DNA from: CAYSRJ01 sp964521865 | GTDB lineage: Bacteria; Spirochaetota; B62-G9; DRHN01 | Direction of reading: 5' to 3' | Length of the DNA: 64,000 bases | Assembly (NCBI GenBank): GCA_964521865.1 | Contig: CAZFTJ010000020.1 | Location: 1-64,000, forward strand | Shown here: piece by piece, positions 8,263 to 17,055 of the stretch | How positions within the stretch are numbered: position 1 is the first letter of the stretch | How the letters are laid out: each line of letters starts with the position of its first letter | Program-made: the position numbers and the translations under genes | The notes under the pieces: model-generated | What the model was told of the DNA's origin: nothing | What the model saw: the letters and a program-made list of their open reading frames with translations, nothing else | Database searches by the model: none

Positions 8263-8425
8263 TGACACCTCCGTTCAAAAAACGAATTCCGTGAGTATCG
8301 GGCAGCTCTTCAGCATAAAACCCATACTTTTCCCAGGTTTGAGGGATACGTACGCATAACACCGTTTATTCGAACGTTTTTCGCCCAAACACCGAGACCT
8401 GTGAACATGCTGTTGCCCTGCTGCA

Positions 8426-9622
8426 TTACCCTCTGGCTCCCTCCCCAAGGCCTTCCAATGCGATCATTTCATACAGCTTCTCCTTGCTGGCTATTTCAAT
8501 ATCGTCCGGGACGCTCTGCCCTGTGGTAAGATAGGAGATCTTCTTGTTCTTCAGAGCACTCAGAAGGCTCCCTACCGTATTCGTTTCATCGAGCTTGGTA
8601 ATAATAATCTTGTTGTACAGAAGCTGGTTGAATCTCGTAACCACGTCGATTGCATCCCTGTACTTGGTCGTAGCGCTGAGCACGAGGTGGATATCCATGG
8701 GCGCCTTTACACCATCGAGTATACTTCTCAATTCCGCAAGACCCATATTGTTCCTTTGAGAACGCCCGACCGTATCGACAAAGATGAGCTCCGCAGTGCT
8801 GTTCTTAACTGCAATTTTAAACTCCTCGCGTGTGTTGACCGGTGTAAAGGGAAGCTGCATAAGCTCGGCGTATTTACCCAGCTGCTCAATTGCGGCAATC
8901 CGGTAGAAATCAATGGTGATGAGCTCGAGCTTCTTTTTCTGCAACACACCGAACGATGCGGCCAATTTTGCTATGGTAGTGGTTTTACCGACACCGGTCG
9001 GTCCCACAAGTACTACAATTTCCGGTTTTGCAGAACCAATCTCGATCGGACCCGAAACATCGATAGACGTCAATATGTAGTTCTTCACCCGCTCACTGAA
9101 TATTTCGGGAGTGCTTATTTCCTCCAGTGTGAGATCCTTCTCGAATGTGCTCCGGATGCCTTCAATATAATCGTCGGAAAAATCATTTTCCCCGAGCAGT
9201 TGTATCAGCCTGTTCAGGGAGGGATTGTCAGATCTTCCCATCATTATCTGATCCAGCTGCTTTTTTATCCGTCCGAGCTCCGACAGTATATTTACATTAA
9301 TATCACCATCCATACGTCCCCTGGCATCGGAAATGGATGAAGTATTCACGCGTCCTCCCTCCTGTGCTGATGGATTCTGCTGCTTCGAACTTTTTTCATT
9401 CTGATCGGCTTCCTGCCTGTTTTTGATTTTTCGTGAAAGTGCCTTGCTGATGTCTTCATTTTTCGCAACTGTGATTTCCGTAAACTGCTTCTTGAACATG
9501 CCGAGAAAGCCGCCTTCCTTTATGTCTTTTCTGCCGATAATGTAGACATCGCTCCCGAGGTCCATCTTTGCATTGATAACCGCCTCTTTATAGGTCGGCG
9601 CCTTGTATGTTCTGTACAACAT
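8426..9622 (-). CDS. flhF: Signal-recognition-type GTPase FlhF
   Basis: 398 residues from the ATG at 9622. The frame is open further upstream into flhA, but the ATG at 9622 is preceded by GGGAGAGGGAAC and begins with the family sequence MLYRTYKAPTYKEAVINAK. An N-terminal basic/variable B domain (to about 110) is followed by the NG GTPase domain: G1 GPTGVGKTTTIAKLAA, G2/G3 DFYRIAAIEQL and DTVGRS, and the TKLDET specificity motif. FlhF directs the first basal body to its place, and its GTPase is activated by FlhG, the next gene. Sixteen bases separate it from flhA. Confidence 0.93.
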   Translation of the reverse strand: MLYRTYKAPTYKEAVINAKMDLGSDVYIIGRKDIKEGGFLGMFKKQFTEITVAKNEDISKALSRKIKNRQEADQNEKSSKQQNPSAQEGGRVNTSSISDARGRMDGDINVNILSELGRIKKQLDQIMMGRSDNPSLNRLIQLLGENDFSDDYIEGIRSTFEKDLTLEEISTPEIFSERVKNYILTSIDVSGPIEIGSAKPEIVVLVGPTGVGKTTTIAKLAASFGVLQKKKLELITIDFYRIAAIEQLGKYAELMQLPFTPVNTREEFKIAVKNSTAELIFVDTVGRSQRNNMGLAELRSILDGVKAPMDIHLVLSATTKYRDAIDVVTRFNQLLYNKIIITKLDETNTVGSLLSALKNKKISYLTTGQSVPDDIEIASKEKLYEMIALEGLGEGARG

Positions 9623-9638
9623 CTGTTCCCTCTCCCTT

Positions 9639-11705
9639 TCAGAATGCAATTGTTCCCACTGCTTCGAGACGAATATCGGGAACAATTTCAAAGCTGCTCA
9701 GCACCGCAGCATTCGGAATAATGCTCGAAACTATATTTCTGAACAGGGCCCGCACATCAGGGGATGTCAGAAACACCGGTTTCAGGCCCTTCTTCCGTAT
9801 CTTCTGCACCTCATCGCTGATGCGTTCGAGGAGCTTCTTCTGGGCGGACGGTTCCATCGCGAATCGCCTGCCGGTTTCGGTTTCCACAACCGCCTTTTTT
9901 ATTTCCTCCTCAACCTCCTTTGAGAGGGTGATGACCGGTATCTTTCTCTCTTCCGTGGAGTATTGCTGGCATATCTGCCGTGAGAGCGCCTGGCGCACGA
10001 TCTCGACGAGCTCATCATGGTCCTTCACCGTGGGGAAGTAATCGGCAATCGTTTCGAGTATCGTAACAAGGTCGCGGATCGATACGCCCTCACGAAGAAG
10101 CCCCTTCAAAACTTTCTGCACATCGCCGATGGTTACGTTTGCCTTCTTGATCTCGTCGACAACCGCCGAATAGTCTTTGCTCAGCGAATTGAGCAGGGTC
10201 TGAACATCCTGCCTCCCGAGCACCTCGCTTGCGTAGATCTTTATTATTTCCGTAAGGTGGGTTGCAATCACGGACGGTGAATCGACAACCGTATACCCGA
10301 GACGTTCCGCTTTCTCTCTATTACTCTCATCGATCCATATCGCCGGCAGGCCGAATGCGGGCTCGATTGTTTCTTCACCTTCGACCTTCTCGGTGACATT
10401 TCCCGGATTCATTGCCAGATACTTGCCCATTTTGATTGTTCCCGCACCGACCTCGACACCCTTTATCTTGATTGAATAGGTGTTCGGGTCGAGCTTCATA
10501 TTATCCCGTATACGTATGGGAGGAAATATGAGTCCGAGCTCAATCGCACTCTGCCGGCGTATCATTGTCACCCGCTCCAGAAGGTCCCCCCCCTGATCGG
10601 GATCGACAAGCGGTATCAGGTTGTACCCGATTTCCAGAGCAATAGGGTCTATCTGGAGAAGTCCGACCACGCTCTCCGGTCCTCTGCCCGGTTCTTCACC
10701 TTCTTTTGCCGCACGCTCAGGCTCTTCCGGTCCGAGCTTCAACCCCCTGCGTAAGTATATTCCAAGAAGCGCGAGAATCAAACCGAGAAAAATAAGCGGT
10801 ATCTTGGGAAAACCGGGAAGTATTGCGAGGAAAAAGAGAAACCCGGCGCCTATCCACAGCGTCCTCGGTTGACCCAGAAGCTGAGTGGTGATCTCGGTGC
10901 CCAGATCATCCTTCGACACAGCCCGTGTCACGATAATGCCGGTGGCAGTTGACATCATGAGTGACGGAATCTGCGAGACAAGACCGTCGCCGACGGTAAG
11001 CATGGTGTACGTCGAAACGGCGCTTCTCAGAGTTTCGCCCCGCATCGCAATGCCGATAATCAGTCCGCCGACGATATTGATAACCGTGATGAGGAGACCT
11101 ACTCTGACATCCCCCTGTACAAATTTGCTGGCGCCGTCCATGGCTCCGTAGAAATCAGCCTCGCGCTGTATATCGATTCTCTTCTGAATGGCCTCCTCTT
11201 CGGTGATGAGCCCCGCTGAAACATCGGCATCGATCGCCATCTGCTTTCCGGGCATGGCATCGAGAGTAAACCTGGCCGCAACTTCCGAGACACGGGTTGC
11301 ACCTTTGGTGATTACGATAAACTGCACTGCTATGAGGATGAGAAATATGATAATACCGACAACATAGTTTCCCCCGACAACGAACTGACCGAATGCCCTG
11401 ATAATCCTCCCGTTAAACGCAGGACCCTGCAGGAGTATCAATCTGGTGGAGGATACATTGACCGCCAGTCTGTAGACTGTTGAAACGAGGAGCAAAGAGG
11501 GAAACACCGAGAGGTCGATGGCACGCTTCATGTACATAACGGTAATAATGGTGATGAGACCCAGTGAGAAGCTTACGGCAATGAGAAAATCCAGCAGCAT
11601 TGCCGGTATAGGAATAATGAGCATGAGCACAATTGCAACGACGCCGATTGCAATTAAAATATCCGTTCTCTGCCACCATACTCGTGTTGGAACTGCATCA
11701 GCCAT
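9639..11705 (-). CDS. flhA: Flagellar export apparatus protein FlhA
   Basis: 688 residues, normal length. About eight transmembrane helices occupy the first 310 residues; the conserved FHIPEP-type cytoplasmic loop is recognisable (ARFTLDAMPGKQMAIDADVS). The C-terminal cytoplasmic domain (about 345-688) forms the ring that receives export substrates and chaperones. Starts at ATG with GGGGAGGGG upstream, 89 bases after flhB. With FlhB and FliPQR it forms the inner-membrane export gate driven by proton motive force. Confidence 0.97.
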   Translation of the reverse strand: MADAVPTRVWWQRTDILIAIGVVAIVLMLIIPIPAMLLDFLIAVSFSLGLITIITVMYMKRAIDLSVFPSLLLVSTVYRLAVNVSSTRLILLQGPAFNGRIIRAFGQFVVGGNYVVGIIIFLILIAVQFIVITKGATRVSEVAARFTLDAMPGKQMAIDADVSAGLITEEEAIQKRIDIQREADFYGAMDGASKFVQGDVRVGLLITVINIVGGLIIGIAMRGETLRSAVSTYTMLTVGDGLVSQIPSLMMSTATGIIVTRAVSKDDLGTEITTQLLGQPRTLWIGAGFLFFLAILPGFPKIPLIFLGLILALLGIYLRRGLKLGPEEPERAAKEGEEPGRGPESVVGLLQIDPIALEIGYNLIPLVDPDQGGDLLERVTMIRRQSAIELGLIFPPIRIRDNMKLDPNTYSIKIKGVEVGAGTIKMGKYLAMNPGNVTEKVEGEETIEPAFGLPAIWIDESNREKAERLGYTVVDSPSVIATHLTEIIKIYASEVLGRQDVQTLLNSLSKDYSAVVDEIKKANVTIGDVQKVLKGLLREGVSIRDLVTILETIADYFPTVKDHDELVEIVRQALSRQICQQYSTEERKIPVITLSKEVEEEIKKAVVETETGRRFAMEPSAQKKLLERISDEVQKIRKKGLKPVFLTSPDVRALFRNIVSSIIPNAAVLSSFEIVPDIRLEAVGTIAF

Positions 11706-11794
11706 AGTCCCCTCCCCATTCGTTCAGCTGTATGCTCTCCCTTCATTTAATTATCGGGAAAATTTGAAAAACATTCATGCAAACCTGCCCCGTT

Positions 11795-12973
11795 TTACAC
11801 CGCCTCCCGTTTCTTGAGCTTGTACACAAAGGCAAGCACTTCGGCAACAAGGGTAAACATGTCGTCCGGTATTTCATCGCCTATATCAACGCGCCTGTAC
11901 AACTCCCGCGCAAGCGGCTTGTTCTCATGAATAACAACGTCGTGTTCACGCGCAATCTGCTTTATCCGCTCGGCAATCAGATCCTGCCCCTTCGCAACAC
12001 ATACCGGTGCACTCATTTTCAGCGACTCGTACTTCAATGCAACCGCATAGTGCACCGGGTTGGTGATTACCACATCGGCCGTCGGCACCTCCTGCATCAT
12101 TCTTCGCTTCGCATACGCCCTCTGTCTCTCACGCATGCGGGCACGCAGAAGCGGATCGCCTTCCAGCATTCGGCGCTCCTCCTTCAACTCCTGGCGGGTC
12201 ATCTTCAGAGACTCGATGTGCTGCATCCGCTGGAACAGGTAGTCCGGGACAGAAAGCACGAGGAGTATACCGCTTACAACCATAACCAGCTTGAAGGCGA
12301 TGGAAACAAGCAGGTAGAGACCCTGGGCGAGCCCCATATCGAGAGTCTTCATTATAATACCCACATCTCTACGTACAAAAAGAAAGGAAACGGATCCGAT
12401 TGCCGCAATCTTGAATATCGCTTTCCCCAGATTGACCGCCGTCTGCTTTGAAAACAGGATGTTTTGAAAGAAGCGGACGGGATTCGGATTGATTCGTGTT
12501 AGATCCGGCTGTATCGGTTTTGCCGAAAACTTGAACCCCACCTGCACCACATTTCCGATCAGGGCGCCGAGAAACGCCACCCCGAGCACCGGGCCGAGAA
12601 GCCGCAGCAGAAGGGGTAGAATCGGCTTGAACAGAAAAATGAGATTTTCGCCCGAATCTGCGACCTGCTGCACCGAGTTCAGATAGAACTCCATCATGTG
12701 CATCGTATTCCTGAGCATACTCCTCGCAAAAAGGAAAATGACGAAAAAACCAAACAGCAGTATGAGCGCCGATGGAAGCTCCTGTGTCTTGGCGACCTTG
12801 CCTTCTTCACGGGCCTTCCGCTTTTTATACTCGGTCGGCTCCTCCGTTCTTCCCTCATCCTCGGCTGCAAAGAGCTGGAGATCGAACCGAAAGGGCGTAT
12901 AAATCCCCATGCGCACATCATTGTGCAATTCCTGCTGCATACCGAACAGAGAATATAATTCGACACTATCCAT
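11795..12973 (-). CDS. flhB: Flagellar export switch protein FlhB, with NPVH instead of NPTH
   Basis: 392 residues from the ATG at 12973, chosen because GAGGA lies 9 bases upstream (it overlaps the next in-frame ATG). Hallmarks: EEPTEYKKRKAREEGKVAKTQEL before four transmembrane helices, then the cytoplasmic autocleavage domain. The cleavage site reads TNPVHYAVALKY, with Val where nearly all family members have Thr; Asn and Pro, between which the chain is cut, are kept. FlhB changes export specificity from rod/hook to filament substrates after cleavage and interaction with FliK. Follows fliR by 75 bases. The 30-residue N-terminal extension before the conserved FDLQLFA is common in spirochaetes. 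Confidence 0.95.
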   Translation of the reverse strand: MDSVELYSLFGMQQELHNDVRMGIYTPFRFDLQLFAAEDEGRTEEPTEYKKRKAREEGKVAKTQELPSALILLFGFFVIFLFARSMLRNTMHMMEFYLNSVQQVADSGENLIFLFKPILPLLLRLLGPVLGVAFLGALIGNVVQVGFKFSAKPIQPDLTRINPNPVRFFQNILFSKQTAVNLGKAIFKIAAIGSVSFLFVRRDVGIIMKTLDMGLAQGLYLLVSIAFKLVMVVSGILLVLSVPDYLFQRMQHIESLKMTRQELKEERRMLEGDPLLRARMRERQRAYAKRRMMQEVPTADVVITNPVHYAVALKYESLKMSAPVCVAKGQDLIAERIKQIAREHDVVIHENKPLARELYRRVDIGDEIPDDMFTLVAEVLAFVYKLKKREAV

Positions 12974-13048
12974 AAAACACATTCCTCGAGCCCGAAGGAA
13001 CCATACGGGCTCAGTATGTCCTTGTACATACCCCTTATGAACCGCTTC

Positions 13049-13825
13049 TCAGCCGCCCAGTGCGCGTATGAATACAAAAAGATCCTTGAAGGCCCTGTTG
13101 AGAGCCGAGCTCATTCCAAGTGCAATTCCGCCGATAACCATGATCATAATCAAAAACCCGACGCCGATCTGGATGGGAAATCCGAGCATAAATATATTCA
13201 TCTGCGGTGCAGCCTTTGCGAGCAGACCGAGCGTCACCGCCAGTAAAAAAAGCGTCGTGAGAACAGGAAACGACAGCTTCAAAGCAACCAGAAACATGGC
13301 ACCGAATGTGTTTACCAGCGCCTTGTACATCACGCCGCTGTCTTTTAATATCTGGAAGAGCTGAATTTTACTGTAGCTCTCATACGTTGCGATAACGAGC
13401 ATACGGGGCCCGTCTATCGCGATAAAAATCATTAATCCCATCAGAGTCCACATCTGTCCTATGAGCGTAATGCCGACCTGTGAAAAGGGATCGATGACCT
13501 CCGCAATCCCAAGCGCCATTTGAAAACTGAAAAATCTGGCGGCAAGCTGAAAGGCGGAAAATATTATTGAAATGAAAAAGCCTATCAGGATTCCTATAAC
13601 CGCTTCAGAAATCACAAGTAATGCATATGAATACATATTTTCCGGAACGCTCGCGATAGTGTGCGAAACAACCGGAAAGATGCAGGCCGCAACATACACT
13701 GAAATCACGGCCCGTATGCGAAATGGAATAACGCCGCTCGAGAAGAAAGGGGCCACCGCAAACATACCGAACATGCGAACAAGTATAAGCAGAAAAATCT
13801 GAAAGTGCTGGACAAAAAAATCCAT
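13049..13825 (-). CDS. fliR: Flagellar export gate protein FliR
   Basis: 258 residues, six predicted transmembrane helices, starting with the characteristic FLLILVRMFGMFAVAPFFSS and containing FSFQMALGIAEVIDPFSQVG, typical of FliR. It assembles with FliP and FliQ into the helical export gate that sits partly in the periplasm inside the MS ring. 46 bases after fliQ and 75 bases before flhB; gene order PQR-flhB-flhA is conserved. Confidence 0.96.
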   Translation of the reverse strand: MDFFVQHFQIFLLILVRMFGMFAVAPFFSSGVIPFRIRAVISVYVAACIFPVVSHTIASVPENMYSYALLVISEAVIGILIGFFISIIFSAFQLAARFFSFQMALGIAEVIDPFSQVGITLIGQMWTLMGLMIFIAIDGPRMLVIATYESYSKIQLFQILKDSGVMYKALVNTFGAMFLVALKLSFPVLTTLFLLAVTLGLLAKAAPQMNIFMLGFPIQIGVGFLIMIMVIGGIALGMSSALNRAFKDLFVFIRALGG

Positions 13826-13871
13826 GTGGCACCGTTCCCCTGCAAAAGGCTAGACCGCTTTTTCCTATTTT

Positions 13872-14141
13872 CTATTTAACCATATCAGGAATAAGACCGA
13901 AAATATTCATGGTAAAATTGATCATACTGTTGAAAATCCACGTTCCGAATATGATAAGCGAACCGAGAACAACGACAATCTTCGGCACAAACGTAAGCGT
14001 CTGTTCCTGAATCGAGGTCGTCGCCTGAAAAATGCTTACGGTAAGTCCAACGATCAGGCTGAGCCCGAGCATCGGAGCGCCGATGAGCAGTATTTGAAAT
14101 ACGGCACGCCCGACCAGGGTAGCGACAAAACCGACTGTCAT
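13872..14141 (-). CDS. fliQ: Flagellar export gate protein FliQ
   Basis: 89 residues from the ATG at 14141, which has AAAGAGGAG upstream and yields the family's normal length; the frame is open 15 codons further upstream but without support. Two hydrophobic hairpin helices (residues about 13-37 and 52-75) separated by the conserved polar loop FQATTSIQEQTLTFVPKI. Four FliQ copies pack around FliP5FliR1 in known export gates. Sits between fliP and fliR. Confidence 0.95.
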   Translation of the reverse strand: MTVGFVATLVGRAVFQILLIGAPMLGLSLIVGLTVSIFQATTSIQEQTLTFVPKIVVVLGSLIIFGTWIFNSMINFTMNIFGLIPDMVK

Positions 14142-14206
14142 AAGCCACTCCTCTTTGAAGTTTTGTGCTTTGCAGCATACACGCAAAGTGAAAAAATTAT
14201 TACGTC

Positions 14207-14983
14207 CTATCTGAAACTGTTGACCAGCTGATACGTCAGCAGGTGCCAGCCGTCCACCAGAATAAACAGAATTATCTTGAACGGGAGAGATATGAACACG
14301 GGCGGCAAAAAGATGATGCCCATTGACATAAGCGTGCTGGCGACAACCAGATCGATGATAATGAAAGGAATAAACAGAAGTATCCCTATCTTGAATGCCG
14401 TTGTAAGCTCGCTGATCATAAACGCAGGAATAATAACATACGTCGGAACCTCCGACTGATTTCTGGGACGCTCAACATTCCCGAGCTTCAGGAAAAGAGC
14501 GATGTCCTTTTCGCGGGTCTGTCTGAACATGAACTGACGTATCGGTACTATTCCGCGCTGATACATCTCCCTCGCGTTGATTTCATTGTTGAAGTACGGT
14601 TTTATCGCGGTATCGTTGACCTCTTTTATTGTGGGCGCCATAATGAAAATGGTGAGAAATATTGCAAGGCCCATCAATATCTGATTCGGCGGTTCCTGCT
14701 GCGTCGACAGCGCCCGCCTGAGAAAGGAAAATACGATCGCGACTCTCGTAAACGAGGTGACCGAGATAATAATCGCAGGAGCAAGGCTGAGAACAGTGAG
14801 AAGAAAGAGGATCTCTAGGGAGAGCGCCACATCGCGCGGCTGTCCGGCTTCGCCGAGTGTAATTCCGATCCGCGGTATCGGTATTCTCTCCTGTGCGTAG
14901 CTCTTAACCGGAACAAAAAGCAGTCCAGCAAGGACGAGAGACGCCAGAATTCCGAACAATACCCTTTTTTTCAACCGTTTCAT
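14207..14983 (-). CDS. fliP: Flagellar export gate protein FliP
   Basis: 258 residues with a cleavable signal peptide (MKRLKKRVLFGILASLVLAG to SYA) as usual for FliP. Conserved segments: SFTRVAIVFSFLRRALSTQQ, PPNQILMGLAIFLTIFIMAP and the C-terminal pair GIILFIPFIIIDLVVASTLMS-like helices with MSMGIIFLPP. Core of the export gate with FliQ and FliR. ATG preceded by GGGGAGGGGGAC. Follows fliO, which in other bacteria assists FliP assembly, by 168 bases. Confidence 0.97.
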   Translation of the reverse strand: MKRLKKRVLFGILASLVLAGLLFVPVKSYAQERIPIPRIGITLGEAGQPRDVALSLEILFLLTVLSLAPAIIISVTSFTRVAIVFSFLRRALSTQQEPPNQILMGLAIFLTIFIMAPTIKEVNDTAIKPYFNNEINAREMYQRGIVPIRQFMFRQTREKDIALFLKLGNVERPRNQSEVPTYVIIPAFMISELTTAFKIGILLFIPFIIIDLVVASTLMSMGIIFLPPVFISLPFKIILFILVDGWHLLTYQLVNSFR

Positions 14984-15151
14984 GTCCCCCTCCCCAATAT
15001 GATGCCGAAAACTTAAAATTAATTATATAAGTTATAAAATATCATACATAAACATCTAAAAAAAATCACCCCTGTGCATGCCGATCCTCCCTGATCACCT
15101 CTTCCGGTGCCTGTGCACACCATCCGGTACACCCGATCCAATCTTCCTCAG

Positions 15152-15871
15152 CTACATCTTCTTCATCCTGTCGATTCTCTTCCTGTATCCGCCCAGATAC
15201 GATATCTGCCCGGGTTTTGCAAAAGACTTTCCGCCGATCAATTTTAAAAACTGATCCCTGAACCCGCCTGCACCCTTCGATTCCTTACTGCTCAAAAGTC
15301 GGATTCGATCGATCGCTCCCTTGTCTTCCACCTCCGTAATGAGGTTTATACTCGAGTCCGATACTCCGAGCACAAGCACCTGACCTCCGATATCAACAAT
15401 CTGAATCAGGCGGTTCGCTGCAAGCGGATATGTGGCAAGCACCCTGATTATTTCAGAATCCTTTACCGGGCTTCGCCTGTTTTTAAGCAGCAATCGAAAA
15501 ATAAGATATATACCGATGATTATTACGCCGAGCACAGCAACGGTTCGAAGAATCAATAGAGGATAGGACACCTCTTTCCGTGTAAACTCCGGTTCCTGGA
15601 AGGTATAATCCGGTGCAGGATTTGCCTCGTTTTGAGGCTGAAGAGCTTCTCCCTTTTTAGGCACGGCAGCCTGCGGAGCATCGGTTTTTTTCGTCGACGC
15701 GTTGTTCGACACTTCTGAACCGGCGCGCGTCCCATTATCTGAAACCGCCGTATCGGCTGTGTTTGCTGCATCGACCACAGGTGGAATTGAGAACAGTAAA
15801 ATCAAAAATATGAAGACCGACAAAGCGAGCAGGTTCCGTAACGAGGGCAGAATTCTCTTCAATACGTTCAA
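15152..15871 (-). CDS. fliO: Flagellar biosynthesis protein FliO/FliZ
   Basis: About 240 residues if translation starts at the TTG at 15871, which sits correctly behind GGGAGGGG; the frame is open 16 codons further upstream to an ATG with no ribosome-binding site. Signal peptide (VLKRILPSLRNLLALSVFIF to VVDA), a low-complexity Ala/Thr/Asn/Lys periplasmic linker, one transmembrane helix (ILRTVAVLGVIIIGIYLIFRL, split here only for naming) and a small cytoplasmic domain with the FliO pattern VLATYPLAANRLIQIVDIGG and LVLGVSD. It promotes stable assembly of FliP in the export gate. Spirochaete literature often calls it FliZ. Confidence 0.85.
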   Translation of the reverse strand: MNVLKRILPSLRNLLALSVFIFLILLFSIPPVVDAANTADTAVSDNGTRAGSEVSNNASTKKTDAPQAAVPKKGEALQPQNEANPAPDYTFQEPEFTRKEVSYPLLILRTVAVLGVIIIGIYLIFRLLLKNRRSPVKDSEIIRVLATYPLAANRLIQIVDIGGQVLVLGVSDSSINLITEVEDKGAIDRIRLLSSKESKGAGGFRDQFLKLIGGKSFAKPGQISYLGGYRKRIDRMKKM

Positions 15872-15998
15872 AATCCCCTCCCATGTTAAAATGACGCTGA
15901 AGTTGCAGCCGCTATACACAAACCGGGCGGCAATTAAAACAGCCCCGATGGTAAGCTCTCCTTACACGCCGCGGATAACATTACGCGTATCGTCGGCA

Positions 15999-17054
15999 TT
16001 ATTCCAGATTGCTTATACGTTCCATCGGACTGATAATATCCGTTACCCGCACACCAAAGTTTTCATCAATAACGACGACTTCCCCTTTGGCAATCAGCTT
16101 CCCGTTAACAAGCAGATCAACCGGCTCACCGGCAAGTTTGTCAAGCTCAACAATCGTTCCCTCACCCATACCGAGTATATCTTTGATGAGCATTTTTGTG
16201 CGACCAAGCTCAACGGTGAGTTGCATGGAAACATCCATAAGAAGGCCGATGTTCCCGGTGACGCCCGTCTGCTCACCCTGTGAGAGAGGCGCAAACTGGA
16301 CCGGCTGTACGCCGACATTCATCTGCGGCTGTTTCGTTGTTGTAAAAGTGGACGGCTGGAATCCTGCCTGGAAACCGCCTGCCGTCGGTTGCTGCTCCAT
16401 CTGTACGGAGCCAGACCCGGCAAGCGCCTTTGCCACGTTTATTTCAAAAACTTCATCAAGCACGGAAGCATTTCCGTCCGCCGTAAAATTGTAGCGTACG
16501 CGGACAAACTCCCCCTCCGGGAGCTGCAGCTCGGCCGGAGACTCGTTCCGAACCGAATTGAGGTCGGCACATTTCGGGGTCACACCGCTTTTCTCGCCGA
16601 TTGTCCTGTTCTCAGCTTCCGTCATCTGGCTGAAACCCTCGGTGAGAGCGGAGAGGGCCATGTCCGTCAATTCTCCTTCTTCCTGTGCCATCATGAGTGC
16701 GGCAACCTGACGGGCCGTGTCTTCCGACATTACAAAGGAATGAAGGCCCGGCGCCCCATCGATATAATCCGCGGTCACCTGTACCGTGCCGTCGGAAAAT
16801 TGCGAGATAAAGGTGTCTTTTGTCACCACATCCACCTGGGCAACCTTTATGTCAACGGTTTTAGCGGTAATTGTCGAAAGTGTATTTCCCATTGATGCGG
16901 CCGCTTCGGCCACCGTACCCTGCAGTGTACGCGCATCGTTGTCCGAAAATGCAGGTACAGAGGGTGCAGCCTCCATTTCCATGGCTCCGCTCAGGTCATC
17001 GGCCCCTTGAAGCAGAGCATCTATTTCTTCCTGGGAAAGTGAACCATCACCCAT
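15999..17054 (-). CDS. fliY: C-ring protein FliY/FliN with degenerate CheC-like domain
   Basis: 351 residues. N-terminal SLSQEEIDALLQG is the CheY-P-binding motif shared with FliM. Residues about 45-200 are a CheC/FliM-middle-type domain; a Pro/Gln/Thr-rich linker (215-260) leads to a FliN/SpoA domain (about 267-345, MDVSMQLTVELGRTKMLI and GEPVDLLVNGKLIAKGEVVV). In the CheC-type phosphatase signature ExxN the Asn position here is Ser (TEGFS, residues 138-142), so CheY-P phosphatase activity is unlikely. It forms the lower C ring with FliM, with which it is coupled: the ATG follows the fliM stop by one base. Confidence 0.92.
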   Translation of the reverse strand: MGDGSLSQEEIDALLQGADDLSGAMEMEAAPSVPAFSDNDARTLQGTVAEAAASMGNTLSTITAKTVDIKVAQVDVVTKDTFISQFSDGTVQVTADYIDGAPGLHSFVMSEDTARQVAALMMAQEEGELTDMALSALTEGFSQMTEAENRTIGEKSGVTPKCADLNSVRNESPAELQLPEGEFVRVRYNFTADGNASVLDEVFEINVAKALAGSGSVQMEQQPTAGGFQAGFQPSTFTTTKQPQMNVGVQPVQFAPLSQGEQTGVTGNIGLLMDVSMQLTVELGRTKMLIKDILGMGEGTIVELDKLAGEPVDLLVNGKLIAKGEVVVIDENFGVRVTDIISPMERISNLE

Positions 17055-17055
17055 T

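Noticed and set aside
9623..9691. Upstream start for flhF inside flhA
   Set aside because: The ATG at 9622 has a good ribosome-binding site and gives the family N-terminus; the extension overlaps flhA.
12694..13077. Alternative frame over the flhB start
   Set aside because: Shadow of flhB; the real gene reads in another frame with conserved motifs.
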